This document shows positions 36,125 to 47,559 of a DNA stretch of 64,000 nucleotides, in pieces. The notes beneath the pieces were generated by a model. That model was not told where the DNA came from, ran no database searches, and worked only from the letters and a program-made list of their open reading frames with translations. The stretch is taken from the NCBI GenBank assembly GCA_036417435.1, contig CM070905.1, positions 25,335,592 through 25,399,591 of the forward strand. Direction: 5' to 3'. A program made the position numbers and the translations under genes. The stretch is from Inia geoffrensis (taxonomy: Eukaryota > Chordata > Mammalia > Artiodactyla > Iniidae). The first letter of the stretch is position 1. Each line of letters begins with the position of its first letter.

Positions 36125-39100
36125 ATTGCTAGAATGTAGAGGCATGAGGTACTTGATTCTGATACAGTCTTCAGCTTTATTTTCTTTGAATTGAATTCTT
36201 GGATTCCTGATTTCCTTTAAGTCCAACATGATTTCTTTCGAACACTGAACATGAAATGGCTTTTTATGTTCATTAGTGGTCCCAATATCGTGCAATTACA
36301 GCTGTTCTGTCTGCTCTATACCAACCCCCCACATATCAAATCGATGTATAAAGTCAAGTGGGTGATTAAAAGGACCCTGTGAACTATCTGAACAGAGTGT
36401 GCCTTGGTTCTGATGTTCTTCTATTTCATTGTGGACCCAACACCAGTTCAGTTAATGTCCTCTATCCCCTTATGCAGCGATGCTTAGTTACCCTGAACAG
36501 ATGTCACAGTGTCTGGAAAAAAATCAGTTTTTCAGTAGATGTAGATCTTATTTCTCTGAGGGACACTTTCCATCACTCTCCGTTGAGCCAATATTTATCG
36601 TTGCCCTGAAACATATGCATTGCAGCTAGAAGGATACAACCAGCTCAGGCAAGCCAGCCCCCAGAGGGCTTAGGGCACTTCTGGGGCACCCTGGCTCTTT
36701 ATCTGGAGGCTGGAAATGATTTTTTGACACACATTGAAGGGAGAATCTCATCAGACACTGAAAATGGCACCCTGGAGTCTGCAAAAACTTTCCAACTGCT
36801 TCAGATGCAGAAACATAAAAGTCAAATTCAAAATGTAGTAGAAAAATGAAAGGAAATAGAAGAGGAAAAAGGTGATAAAAAGAAATGTATGAATTGCTTT
36901 TCTAGTTAGCCGTCTTTGCAGAGTCATAGGGGGTGTGTGTTGGCCATTGAAGTCTAGAGTCCTTGGGCATCTAATGAAAATATCATGAATTTTCCAGTTG
37001 CTTTCCATGTTAAAATTTTGAAAGCAAGAGGATTGACATTTGGCATCAATCCAGCAGATAGAAAACAGCACGACAGAGCTCTTATAAGCTTATTTTTCTT
37101 GGATTCGATCCTCATAAAAGCGGCACAGTTACACTTGAGGGACAGTATGGAAAATGGCTTTGCCCTGAATTTTGATAGCATTGTTGAATCCTTAAATCTA
37201 CTGTCATTTCGGTTATTCTATCATTAGTCTTTTCCTCTGAAGTCCTTTGATGGCAATCGTATTTTACAGATAAACCCATTAATTCACTGGAACTTAAGTG
37301 ATTAGCTCTGCTTGGCAGTCAGGTGCAGGGTTAAAGGTTAGATAAAAGTCCCTCAGGTTCAGGCGATTGCTAAGCCTTGAGGACAGCAACCAGACATTCA
37401 GAAATCATCCACCAGCTTCTCCCACCACATTTAAAAGAAAGTTTACTTACCTTTACAGAAAAAGTGCTTCTGAAGATTTTAAGGATCAGGTTGCTGGAAA
37501 TATATGCTTTTCTCCTCAGAAGCTATGATTATAATTTAGGGAGAATTCCTTGAAGTAAATATAAATGTATTCCAATCTGTGCGATACACACGTAATTAAT
37601 AATTTGGTAAATATTTATTTGACTTGCTAATGTCCCAGACACTGTGGTAGGCTCCACTGGGGTCACAAAGATATGTAGCCCATAGAATCTGACCACATTG
37701 ATCAATTAATTCATTTCTTCATTGTTTTATCCATTGATTTATGATAGTCAATAACTGTTTGATAAATTAAAGAAAAAATAGCTTGTCAGGTAAGGCTGGA
37801 TGTTGTAGGAAGCATCAGATGGATAAAGTGTTAACAGGCAGATAAGTCTGGATCATTCCAGGTATAGAAAAATAACATGACACTTTTCCTTCCCAGATAG
37901 ATCCCAGAGGTGGAAAAGCATTACTAAACATATACTTACGTTTAGTGAGTAGCACATACCCTGACATGCCTGGAGTGTTTTGTGACATGGATGCAACTGA
38001 AAAATAATATTAATATAAGTTAAATACTGATAAAATAATATAAAAGATAAACATCCCTTTTGTTAATTTTCCTGCAAATTTATGTTTATTTGTTAGTTTT
38101 CCTTCAGCGGGGGAAAATAGAACAATTTATTATATCTCAATCTTTGTAACATACTCCTCTAAATAAAATTACAACAAAGAGCAAGCCACTACATATACTT
38201 TAAAAATTCCCCTTCCATTTACTGTAGGAGAAAAACAACTCTTAAGATTAATTGTGAGGGTTCCAGCAGAGTATTGCCTAATTAGAGATGACCAGAGAAG
38301 CACCAGCCTTGGAGACTCCTTTAATTTGACAGCCTGGATACTTAGCATGTTTGAGAAGTAGTTCTGCAATCCATTCCATTAGTATCACCCTCTGGAACTT
38401 AGCTCAAACAGTGGTAGGGCACAAAGGAATAACTTGCTTCTCCGAATAACAAACATCTACTGCCTTTGCTTGCATTGTTTTTCACCCTTTTAGTAGATAT
38501 TTTATTACTAAATTAAAAGAACTGTTTTATGGAAAAATTGCTCTAAGGTGCAGACTGTGGTGAACTTGGGGATCCAGCCATCGCAGCCTTGAGTATAATT
38601 TCCACCTGAAGGTTGGGTAAGAGCGTTTTTGAAACGATGTGAGCAGCACTTAAGCACTGCTTCTGTTATTTTCATCAAACAGTTTTTAATGCTTCTTTGT
38701 TCTTCCATTGTTGAAGCTTCACATTAGTAACTGCTGATTGATGCTCAGAAGACAGGGGGATTATGGGAGATAAGTATGGCATACTAATTCCTCTAAATTT
38801 GGGGATGGGAAAAAATGCAGAAAGATGTGAGGAAATGCTATAAACATCACAAAAGATAAAGAGAATGATCTGCAGGGGGATGATATTGCTGACGCGTTAT
38901 CCAGACAATAAAAGCTCTCTCCTTCACTGTCAGTTCCTAAGTGGAAACTCCCTTAGTTCTGAAGACCTTTACTAACTTACCTACCTCAGTCCCCGTCTTC
39001 CTCTCCTTCCCTCCAGCCCCATCTCTCCCTGTGCTTCTCTGCCTTCCTGCTCCCAAAGCCCTCCTTCCATCGCCAGCCCCTTTTAACCTCAGAAAGCAGA

Positions 39101-39189
39101 TATGTTCAAGTTTCTTCTCTCATAAAAGAAGAGTAAAAAGAAATAAGAACACCTCCCTTGTGTTAAACAACTAGGTGGGAGGAGTTCTT
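36125..39189. other. Intergenic, no gene seen
   Basis: No gene was supported. At 37600-37720 a phrase (ATGTCCCAGACACTGTGGTAGG) resembles an old mammalian repeat. The block 36980-37230 is free of visible repeats and has an 80-codon plus frame with no recognisable domain. Confidence 0.4.
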
Positions 39190-39285
39190 TTCAATGTATA
39201 CATATGTCAGATTACTACAATATGCACTTTAAATATCTTACAATTTTATTTTTAAATTATACCTCAATAAAGCTGGGGGGAAACC
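39190..39285 (+). repeat. Possible old L1 3' end
   Basis: GCACTTTAAATATCTTACAA, then TTAAATTATACCTCAATAAA and GCTGGGG resemble the terminal segment of ancient L1 3' UTRs. Confidence 0.4.
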
Positions 39286-39849
39286 CACAAAACACACCTT
39301 CTGTAAACCTCCTGCCCAGCTGAGGACTATCTGATCTCTCTCAATCACAGCTTCCTTTAAGGAGCCAGGGCTTCTGGGTGTGGCCACTGCATCCTGCGCC
39401 AGGATAGGTATTCCTGATTTTTCTTTTCATCCAAGGTGGCTCTATGTGGTGGCATGCCGCTGGTACTGATGCTGCCTTTATTTAATATTTTGTTCATGAA
39501 TTTCTGCCTTAATTTTGGTTTACATTTTTTTTTTCATTAATGTAGTATTTATTCTGATTACTGAGTTTTTTTGCCCCTTAATATTTGCATCCAGTTGAGT
39601 GCCTCACTCACCTCACCCTAGTCGTGGCCCTGTGTTTCCACTAGGACATTTGGTCAGTAACTCAGGATAGTTGTATCTACCTTGAGTCAAGTCTCCTCTC
39701 ACACTGTTGCTCTCCGTTTCTGTGAATGTCATCATGTTTTACCTGGTTGCCAAAGCCAGAAATCTAGGGCATCCTGGACCTGCCTTCACTCTTTCCCTTA
39801 TCCCCATCTCCTTAACCATGTAATCAACAATCATATTTTGCCTCCTTAG
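39286..39849. other. Intergenic, no gene seen
   Basis: Unique sequence. Confidence 0.4.
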
Positions 39850-40500
39850 CTCTTTAATATCTTTCTTCAGAGTAAGATAAGACCCTCATAATTTCTTTCC
39901 TGAATTGCTATAATCGTCCTCTATTCGTTTTGTATCGTTATGTCCCCCCATCCTTCCCCAGTTATATGGTTGCAGCCAGAGAAATCGTTCTAAAATGCAA
40001 ATCTGATCATTCCCCTTGACTACGTAAAATCCTTCAGTACCTCTCCACAGCCTAGGATAGAATCGAGAATCCTTAGCAAGACATATAAGAACCTTAATCA
40101 TTTGGCTCTATTAAACCCTTCATTTCCATCTTCTGCCACTAACCAAGTAAGACCTTTGCTGGAGTACTTGCAGGGCCGTAAGTGGGCTATTTCCTCACAG
40201 CTTTGAGCTTCTAGTGTGCTATTCCATCTGCCTGAAATTCTCTTCCTTTAAAATTCAGTTCATAGGTCACCTTCTCCAAGAAGTCTTCCAGCTGTTTGCA
40301 GTCTGGGCCAGGCATCCATTCCATCTGCTCCCTATCATTTAGTGCTTCCCTCTCATAGCTTTTATACTACTTACTAGTAAGTCTGCTCGCCATGCCGTGA
40401 GCTCCTTGGGGGCAGGGACTATATCTTTTAACCCTTTGTCTCTAATGCATGATATAGTTCTTGGCACAAAGTGGATATTGCCCAAATTATAGAAGATATC
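39850..40500 (+). mobile_element. L2 LINE remnant with 3' end
   Basis: Includes GAATTGCTATAATCGTCCTC, ATGCAAATCTGATCATTCCC, AAATTCAGTTCATAGGTCAC and TTCTCCAAGAAGTCTTCCAG, and the 3' end CCGTGAGCTCCTTGGGGGCA to GATATAGTTCTTGGCAC. The L2 order is preserved across about 650 bp. Confidence 0.85.
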
Positions 40501-40664
40501 AGTCTGGCGATCATTTTTCTTTTCTTATTTTATTTATAACATAAACAACATTTCCTTTAAAAACATTTTCATATATTACTAACCTTGTATTGGGGTAGTT
40601 CATGATGTGTTGTATTGGCCTAGAATTTGTTATTCTTGAATATAGACACCTCAATCCCTCCCCT

Positions 40665-40691
40665 CCCTACCCTACCCTACCCTACCCTACC
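40665..40691. repeat. (CCCTA)n pentamer microsatellite
   Basis: Five CCTAC units in a row within a C-rich context. Confidence 0.88.
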
Positions 40692-40760
40692 CGCTCCTGG
40701 AAAAGTTACCCCATCCGGCTAATCCTAGTAGGAACAGAGATCCTTAAAAATCATGACTTT

Positions 40761-40945
40761 TTCTGGGTGGAAGGGAGGGGACGCTGCCCTGCAGATGCTG
40801 GACCTGCCGGCACCATGGGTGCAGCTGCCCGGCTGCACCTGTGACACTGGGGCAGAGAGGGAACAGCTATTTCTACATTCAGTGCTCAGAACAGTGGGCA
40901 CTAAGAATCGTTTGTAGCCAGACATTGCAAAGCAAACAAACAAAC
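40761..40945 (+). ncRNA. Retroposed small RNA copy, H/ACA-like fold
   Basis: A 185-bp insert is bounded by perfect 15-bp TSDs, AAAAATCATGACTTT, at 40746-40760 and 40946-40960. It ends in a CAAA-repeat tail (GCAAACAAACAAACAAA), as L1-mobilised small RNAs often do. The body folds as two hairpins. Hairpin one is closed by CTGCCC (40784-40789) with GGGCAG (40850-40855) and tipped by GGTGCAGC/GCTGCACC (40818-40825/40832-40839). Hairpin two has CTACA/TGTAG (40873-40877/40913-40917) and AGTGC/GCACT (40881-40885/40898-40902). An ACA lies three bases before the tail (40922-40924). The hinge GAGAGGGAAC is not a perfect H box (ANANNA). I cannot name the parent RNA, and the copy is probably not expressed. 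Confidence 0.5.
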
Positions 40946-40960
40946 AAAAATCATGACTTT

Positions 40961-41739
40961 ACATAGGAGATCCATGAGGCAAGCCCAGGGGTGCAGGCAA
41001 AAGCTAGAGTTCAGCATCAGGACCATACAAATTCTGTTTCTCATTCTTAAGCTTAGACCTCCAGATACAAGACTTTATCAAAGCAAGAGACCATTGTTGC
41101 CCAGCTTAAATGCCTCTGGCTTAGGAGCTGGACAGAAATTGCATGGACATCTAGTCCGGGCAAGGAACCTAGAGGGGCAAACATATCTCAAGGGTCTGAT
41201 TGACCCAGATTAATACAATTTAACAGCAAATGTGTGACAGCATCATTAAATCTAGCTAGGTTTGCCTAAGCAGAATCCAGATGAGACACAAAGATCTAAA
41301 AATAAAATAGTATATTTCAACACTCAAGAGCTTTCTTGATCACTTTAAGGCATGCTAAGAATTTTCCATAGATATGACAGTTACGAGGCAATTAATGGAA
41401 TACTTTGCAAACCAATTGCAGAAAAAGGAGAAAAAAATGAGTAAGAAACAGCTAAAGTAAAAAATGAAACTGCTATAAATATAGATAATAGCCTCCATTA
41501 AAAGTGTCTTCCATCATTGGAAAGTTTAATCACAGTTACACTCAAATCGTTGGTTACACTCTATTTCACAGCTATCCAGCTTGGGAAAATCTATGCACCA
41601 TTAAACATGATAGGTTCAATGTTTTTTAAAATATCTGGTCAGCGGTGGAAAATTTTGTTAGCTAATTTTATTAACAAGTTTTAGTTTCATTTAATTTTAA
41701 CAATAACAATTAATAAGTACAATTTTTTTTTAAAATCCG
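40961..41739. other. Intergenic, no gene seen
   Basis: AT-rich sequence with no supportable feature. Confidence 0.4.
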
Positions 41740-42835
41740 TAGACAACCCTTAAAATAAGATTAGACTGGCCTATGCAAAAGTAGATCCTGGAATATTGTA
41801 GAATTGAATTTCTGGAAAAAAATAATGTGTTTTCCTGTTTTAAAAAGACAAGTTTAACCTTTACCTCAAGCCGTACACCAATATAATCACAGTGAGATCA
41901 GATCAGGGTCTTATGTGTAGTAGCCAACCATAAATCAATTATTTTAAAAATGTAGATAATGCATATCTAATCTGTAGAAGAGGAGGAATTTTTCTAAACT
42001 TAAAGGAACTGAGGGAAAAAAATCACATAGGGAAATAATAGATTTAACTAAATAAAAAGCTTAAACACTATGAACAAAGTTAAGGAGAAATAGCGGGGAG
42101 AAAGATTTGCTTCAAATATAAAAGAAAACATTAATATATTGAATATTTATAATGGTTATACAAATTTCTAACAACCTCCCTCAAAATCCTAAAATATCAA
42201 TCAACAAAGAACATAGTCAAACAATTCACACAAGAAACTGCACTTGACTATGAAAATAATTAAGCTTTAGAAGTGATCGATTAAACATAACTTGAGGCAT
42301 CATTTTTCACCTATTGAATTAGAATATATATGCAGGAGAAATATTTTGGGTTGATGAGAGGGCAAAGAGATGAGAGTGCTCTTTCATATGGCTGGCAAAG
42401 GATTAAATAGGTTATAAAATAAAACTTGCCAGTTATTCTCTTCTTACACTTTAGTTCTGAAATACCTCTTCCAAGAGTTTTACTCTAACAATCTGAAGTA
42501 AAAAGTATTTGAGCGTGAAGATTTTTGTTAAGGCTTTTACTGTTAGAAAAAATACACAAATGGCAGTAAAATGGAATATAATATAGGCATTAATATTACA
42601 GTAGTTGAATGAAAAGAGAACATCCTTTTAAGTATAAAATGCAAATCCTATACATGGTGTGATGGATAGGACTTATATATACCAAAAGACTGAAAGAAGA
42701 ATGCTGGTCTGTTAAAATGAGTGTGTATGGTTGGTAGCTTTATTACTAATTACTATTGTTTTCTTGTATTTTTCTCTATCTCCTTGATTTTCCAAAAGGG
42801 GCACTTATTATTTTCAAAATCAGGAAAATAAACAT
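41740..42835 (+). mobile_element. Ancient L1 3' region
   Basis: Heavily decayed but reads in L1 order: TCAACAAAGAACATAGTCAA, CATTTTTCACCTATTGAATT, ATGGCTGGCAAAGG, then a 3' UTR-like CTCTATCTCCTTGATTTTCC and AAATCAGGAAAATAAAC. There is no open frame. Boundaries are approximate. Confidence 0.6.
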
Positions 42836-45134
42836 TGCTAATAAAAGGATTTGCTTGAAAATGGATCACAAGAGAATAATGTTAATGTAACACTTCCTAT
42901 TATTTCCCAACCTTCAATAAGTCAGCAGAGTCTTTGTACCCATGTTGACCATTTGGTTTCTTGTCTTGTCACTTGTTATTCCAGTCAGTGACTACTGTGA
43001 TCTTTAGGGGAGATGCCATATCTAATCAACATTAGTGAAGTTTAAGGCAATTATTAAGTTATTTACTTCTCCAGCCAACTCTTCCCTGTTGAGGGCTTGA
43101 GTAGTGGAGCAAGGGGAGGGGAACACCATTCTTTGTGATAATTTCATGAGGGGTGGTTAAATAAACCAATCATTAGGCTACGAAAAGAATTTGCCCATAA
43201 AGTATGAGCTACTAATTTTCTGATCTTGCATCTGTTTTACAAGGTTGATATTTGGAAGGCGATTATTTTACTTTTGTGGGATTTGACATTTGTTAGGAAT
43301 CAGCTCCTGAAAGAATAATGCATTTAAAGTAACCTTAACTAAATTCAGAGTTAGTAAGGAACTCTTCCATGGTAGGGAGGAGAAAAATTGCAGCTTTTGT
43401 TGTTGTTGTTGTTGTTGTTGTTAGGACAGTGTAAACTCCTATATTCTGCAGTTAGGAGAGGCAATAGATGTAGTTTTTGAGATTCTGAAATATTCTCAAT
43501 TTATTACTCAGGGCCACAGTATTTTCCCATTATGTGCTGCTGGAAGAGTTTACCCTTCCCAGGATGGCATATTGAACACATCTTCCAAGTGGAGAGTTAT
43601 ACTGTGTCCTGAAGACAGACAGCTCCCTTCCCAACACTTTTTTTTTTTTTTAACACAGGTCACCCAATGTTGCCAGCAAGGACATAGAGAGTGGCCTTAG
43701 CAGTCACTATCCTTGGTGGATGACAACTGGATGCCTTTGGGACTCAACGATGAGGCATTTCCTCACCATTCTGTTTACCTCTTACTCTACAGCAAGTCTG
43801 TGTATCTGTCATTACTACAGAGTTTGACACAATTATAGCAAAACTTCAAAGATTGCAGTGTGAAAATTTAAATGCTGGTTCTCAGGGGTGTCTTCTGACT
43901 TTAAAGATACACAGAGTGTTGGTTAGACCTCCCACTCCTCTGTCAAGGCCCTCCTCCCAGGGAAAGCCTGACGCCCTCTTGTGATTAGGCAACACGGTCT
44001 TTCCCTTCCTCGCCTTCCACTTCTGGCCCCATCTCCTCCCAGCCTGTTTCTCCCTCCCTCAGAGTACCAGGGCTCTTGTCTTCTCTCCATCCTACCCCAC
44101 AACTGCCATGGAGAAAAGCTTCCTACATTCCTTTACCCTCAGATCCAAATATTAGTTCATTTATAGTAAGATTTCCATCATTCTTGGTTCCATTTGCATT
44201 TAAAAGGCCCCAAGGGTCTGAGTAGTCTACAGGATTAAATTCTGATTGAGTAGAATTCCTTGAGTTGTCTGGAGAGTCCTGTGGGGATTGGTGCCCCTTC
44301 CTATCCAGCTGGCTCTGTTCTTGAACAAGGACGCATGATGAAATGGATCAGCTCCACTCTTACTCTCCTGCTCACATGCTCACCTCCTCCCTTCCCACTC
44401 TCATCTCTACAGGTACACAGGCTGCATCTCAGTGGGCCCAAGTGGGATTTCATTTCTCCAGTATTGTCCATGACTGAAGTTTTAGTCCTTCTGGCTAGCG
44501 CTAGTAGCAGTAGCAATAAATTCAGAAGCAGCTCCAACACAAAAATTTGTCTTTGCTTTGACTGCTTTATTTACACAATTAGAGCTTATCTTTTATAGTT
44601 TCCTCTGACCAGCCTCTTTATAATAACCTGCTATATAGAGAACCTCCCACCTCACAGTTCCCTGTCCATGTCATCTCAAACAGAGGAAAACAGACGCCCC
44701 CAAATGATGTTCAGTCAGTCCAACAACAGTGATAGATACATATATCCTCTCAGAGTTCAGTCATATAGCAAGAGTTTTACTCCTGATAATTCAGAGACTT
44801 CTCATATATTTGGTATATACATAAATTGTATGTATATATACAAACACAAAGAAGTATTGAGTTATTATTACAAGTGAAAATACAATCTACAATTGTTAGT
44901 GGGATAAATTTGCAGAGGTAGATCTACTTCTGGCCAGTCCCTCCCTTTTTGTAAATATCCTTTCCAGCCACACTACCCCCAATCACACCCCACGCACACT
45001 CTATTGTCATTCTCTATTTCATTATCTTGAGAGTGATTTTGTTGAGGCCAGAACCATGACTTATCACTGAGTTGGGAAACTGAGGCTATTTGGTTTCATT
45101 CTACCCGTAAGTAAATTTTCTTCTGTTAGTCATA
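42836..45134. other. Intergenic, no gene seen
   Basis: No gene. Contains a (TTG)n run at 43398-43422 and a T run at 43640-43652. Several short frames are low complexity. Confidence 0.45.
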
Positions 45135-45830
45135 TAAAATAGACCCTGTGCTAAGTATCTTAAACACATTATCTTGTTCCGTCATCACAGTAACTCATTA
45201 CTGTAGTTGGCATAGTTCCTATTTTACAGGTAAGGATATCAAAACTAAGGATGGTTGTTACCTGTCTCGGGTCGCTATGGTGCAGCAGGGCTCAAGGAGA
45301 ATTCTGTAGAATCACATGGTCAAGGAATAGGCTTTATTGGAGAATCTGACAAGCGGATGTCAGTAAGAGAAGAACATGCTTCTGGAGGCTCAACATCCCA
45401 CAGAGCAGTGGATAAGGAGCAACCCCGTGCTGGATACAGAGTGGGCTTATGTTCTAGTGGAAGAACATTGCCCTAACTGCTCTCTCTTCTTACGAGGCCA
45501 GGGTATGATCCTCTTGTTAAGATAGTGCAGGTACATTGTTTTGGATGACAGGCGATCTGCATTTAGTTGTCAGCAATGTGGGAAAACCAGCTGCTCCAAA
45601 TCTGGGCACCCTGGAACCCAGGGCGAAGTTGTAGCCCCTCTTCCGAGAACACTGTGACCCTATCTCTTGGGAAAAGTGAGGGTTCCAAGTCTAGCTATTT
45701 TATTGTTCATGTGATTGAAAGAGCATTTAGGGTTCCTTTTTGAAAATTCTGCTTCATACCCCAGTTACACACGAATGCAGAATTTAAACCCAGATCTCTG
45801 TGACTCCAAAGCTGAGATGCTATCCGTTGC
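45135..45830 (-). repeat. MIR SINE interrupted by an LTR-like insert
   Basis: The pieces 45135-45261 (ACCCTGTGCTAAGTATCTTA to AAAACTAAGGATGGTTG) and 45764-45830 (ACACACGAATGCAG to CCAAAGCTGAGATGCTATCC) join as one reversed MIR when the insert is removed. Confidence 0.7.
45262..45763. mobile_element. Probable solo LTR of an endogenous retrovirus-like element
   Basis: This ~500-bp insert interrupts a MIR. It is flanked by GTTAC at 45257-45261 and 45764-45768, a short TSD of the size made by retroviral integrases. It begins near TGTCTCGGG and ends CCCCA, so it is TG...CA bounded. No internal coding region is present, as expected after recombination between LTRs. I do not recognise the family; a DNA transposon is the alternative. 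Confidence 0.45.
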
Positions 45831-46208
45831 CTATAATACTTAACCTTCTATTTTCTTCTCCTTTATCCATAACTTCCGAAACTCACTTTCATTGCCATCC
45901 CGCTCAGCTCTACTTCGCCACAGGACAACTGCACATCTGCCTTTAAATCTTTTTTTTAAAACCACAGGGAATATTTATTTTAAGTGAAAATATCCTTCTA
46001 ATCTTAGAGACCCCTTTTACCTTTTCTCAATGATACCTAGGGTTCTATTGATCACTGAATAGATGATGAATAGACCTTTTCCTTGGGAAAGTTTCTTCAT
46101 CCCAGAGTACTGCTCTCTCTTGCATTTATAGGGCAAGAGAGGAATCATAGCATTCGTTTGCCTTGAGACTCCCATTCTACCACCATCACTAGAAAATTAC
46201 TCTTCTTT
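45831..46208. other. Intergenic, no gene seen
   Basis: Unique sequence. Confidence 0.4.
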
Positions 46209-46221
46209 AAAAGTCCATGCA

Positions 46222-46425
46222 GGGCTTCCCTGGTGGCGCAGTGGTTGAGAGTCCACCTGCCGATGCAGGGGACACGGGATCGTGCCCCGGTCCGGGAGGA
46301 TCCCACATGCCGCGGAGCGGCTGGGCCCGTGAGCCATGGCCGTTGAGCCTGTGTGTCCGGAGCCTGTGCTCCGCAACTGGAGAGGCCACAGCAGTGAGAG
46401 GCCCGCGTACTGGGAAACAAAAAAA
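46222..46425 (+). mobile_element. CHR-1-like tRNA-derived SINE
   Basis: GGGCTTCCCTGGTGGCGCAG head, A box TGGCGCAGTGG, decayed B box (GGATCGTGCCC) and an A run. TSD AAAAGTCCATGCA (46209-46221) and AAAAGTCCGTGCA (46426-46438), one mismatch. Confidence 0.96.
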
Positions 46426-46689
46426 AAAAGTCCGTGCAGTCCTTATATATTAATGCCACTCTCCCCCAATTCTTGTTGGCATCATTTATTCCCATTTTAA
46501 ATATTGATTTTTCTTGATAACTTCAATTGCTAAACATATAACTTCTCCCATTATCTCCTCATTAGTTTTGAAATTAATCTAAGCATCATATTGCAACGAT
46601 TTTCTTAATCCTAATAAATTTTCCCTCCAACCCTGTTCAGCTGCACATTGGCACGGGTATATTTAGGACCTCTGTATTATCTGGTGTGT

Positions 46690-47105
46690 TTTTTAGGGCT
46701 CTCCAGGGAAACAGTACCAATAGTATATATATAGAGAGAGGTTTATTTTAAGGAATTGGCTCACATGATTTCAAGGGCTGGCAGGTCCAAAATCTGTAGG
46801 GCAGGCCAGTGAGCAGAGACCTGGCAGGCTGAAAAGGGTTGAAGTTATAGCCTGGAGTCCAAAGCCAGACTGGAGACAGAATTCCTTTCTTCTCTGGGGG
46901 ATCTCAGTGTTTCCTCCTAAGGCTTTTTACTGATTGGATAAGACCTGCCCACATCATTGAAGCATAATCTGCTTTACTCAAAGTCTACTGATTTATACAT
47001 TAATCACAACTAAAAATTACCTCACAACAACATCTAGACCAGTGTTTGATCAAACAGCCGGACCCCATCCCATAGACTATTCAAGTTGACACAGAAAATT
47101 TAATA
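46690..47105 (-). repeat. Mammalian medium-reiteration repeat, minus orientation
   Basis: Plus-strand text starts TAGGGCTCTCCAGGGAAACA, then TTTATTTTAAGGAATTGGCT and CATAATCTGCTTTACTCAAA, and ends TTCAAGTTGACACAGAAAAT. This is the reverse complement order of the repeat at 31440-31965, so both belong to one family. A (TA)n tract is again near the same end. Confidence 0.75.
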
Positions 47106-47559
47106 TCCCATTTGGTATGGTTCTGCTTTTGAGATTATTAATGACACTCTCTTGATTTGATTTTCTTCGTGCTTCAGGGGCCACTCTTCAACTTTCTTGT
47201 CTCATTGTTCCTTTTTTTTTTTTTTTTGGAGAGCTCCTCTAAATATGGCTACCAAGATTTGATCCTTTGCTTTTCTATTACTCATTCTTTATTCACAATC
47301 CCATATACTCCCAAAGTATCAATATCACCTGTGACCCTTAGATTGTGTTCTCTTTCTCTTTGTTCTCACTTCCTTCTACTCATGAGGGCCCCTTTACTTT
47401 TCTGGAAGATATGAATGTATATTTTCAAGATTTACCTTCATATGACATTTTTAGAGTTCCCACTCCTCATGGGTTTAATTGGCAATTCTTCCTTTGTACT
47501 CTAACGGTACTCTGAATATATGTCTATCAGAGAACCTGCCACAAAGACTTTAATATATG
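47106..47559. other. Intergenic, no gene seen
   Basis: Unique sequence with a T run at 47211-47227. Confidence 0.4.

Noticed and set aside
35938..36132. tRNA gene candidate from A and B box motifs
   Set aside because: The pol III boxes belong to the tRNA-derived SINE head; there is no cloverleaf with a proper acceptor stem, and the same motif is in every SINE copy.
36979..37227. Plus-strand 80-codon frame as a conserved exon
   Set aside because: No recognisable domain or clear splice context; conservation cannot be judged from one sequence.
39886..40101. Minus-strand 71-codon frame
   Set aside because: Antisense to an L2 remnant.
43640..43652. Poly(T) run as the tail of a reverse SINE or retrocopy
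   Set aside because: No SINE head or TSD could be found on either side.
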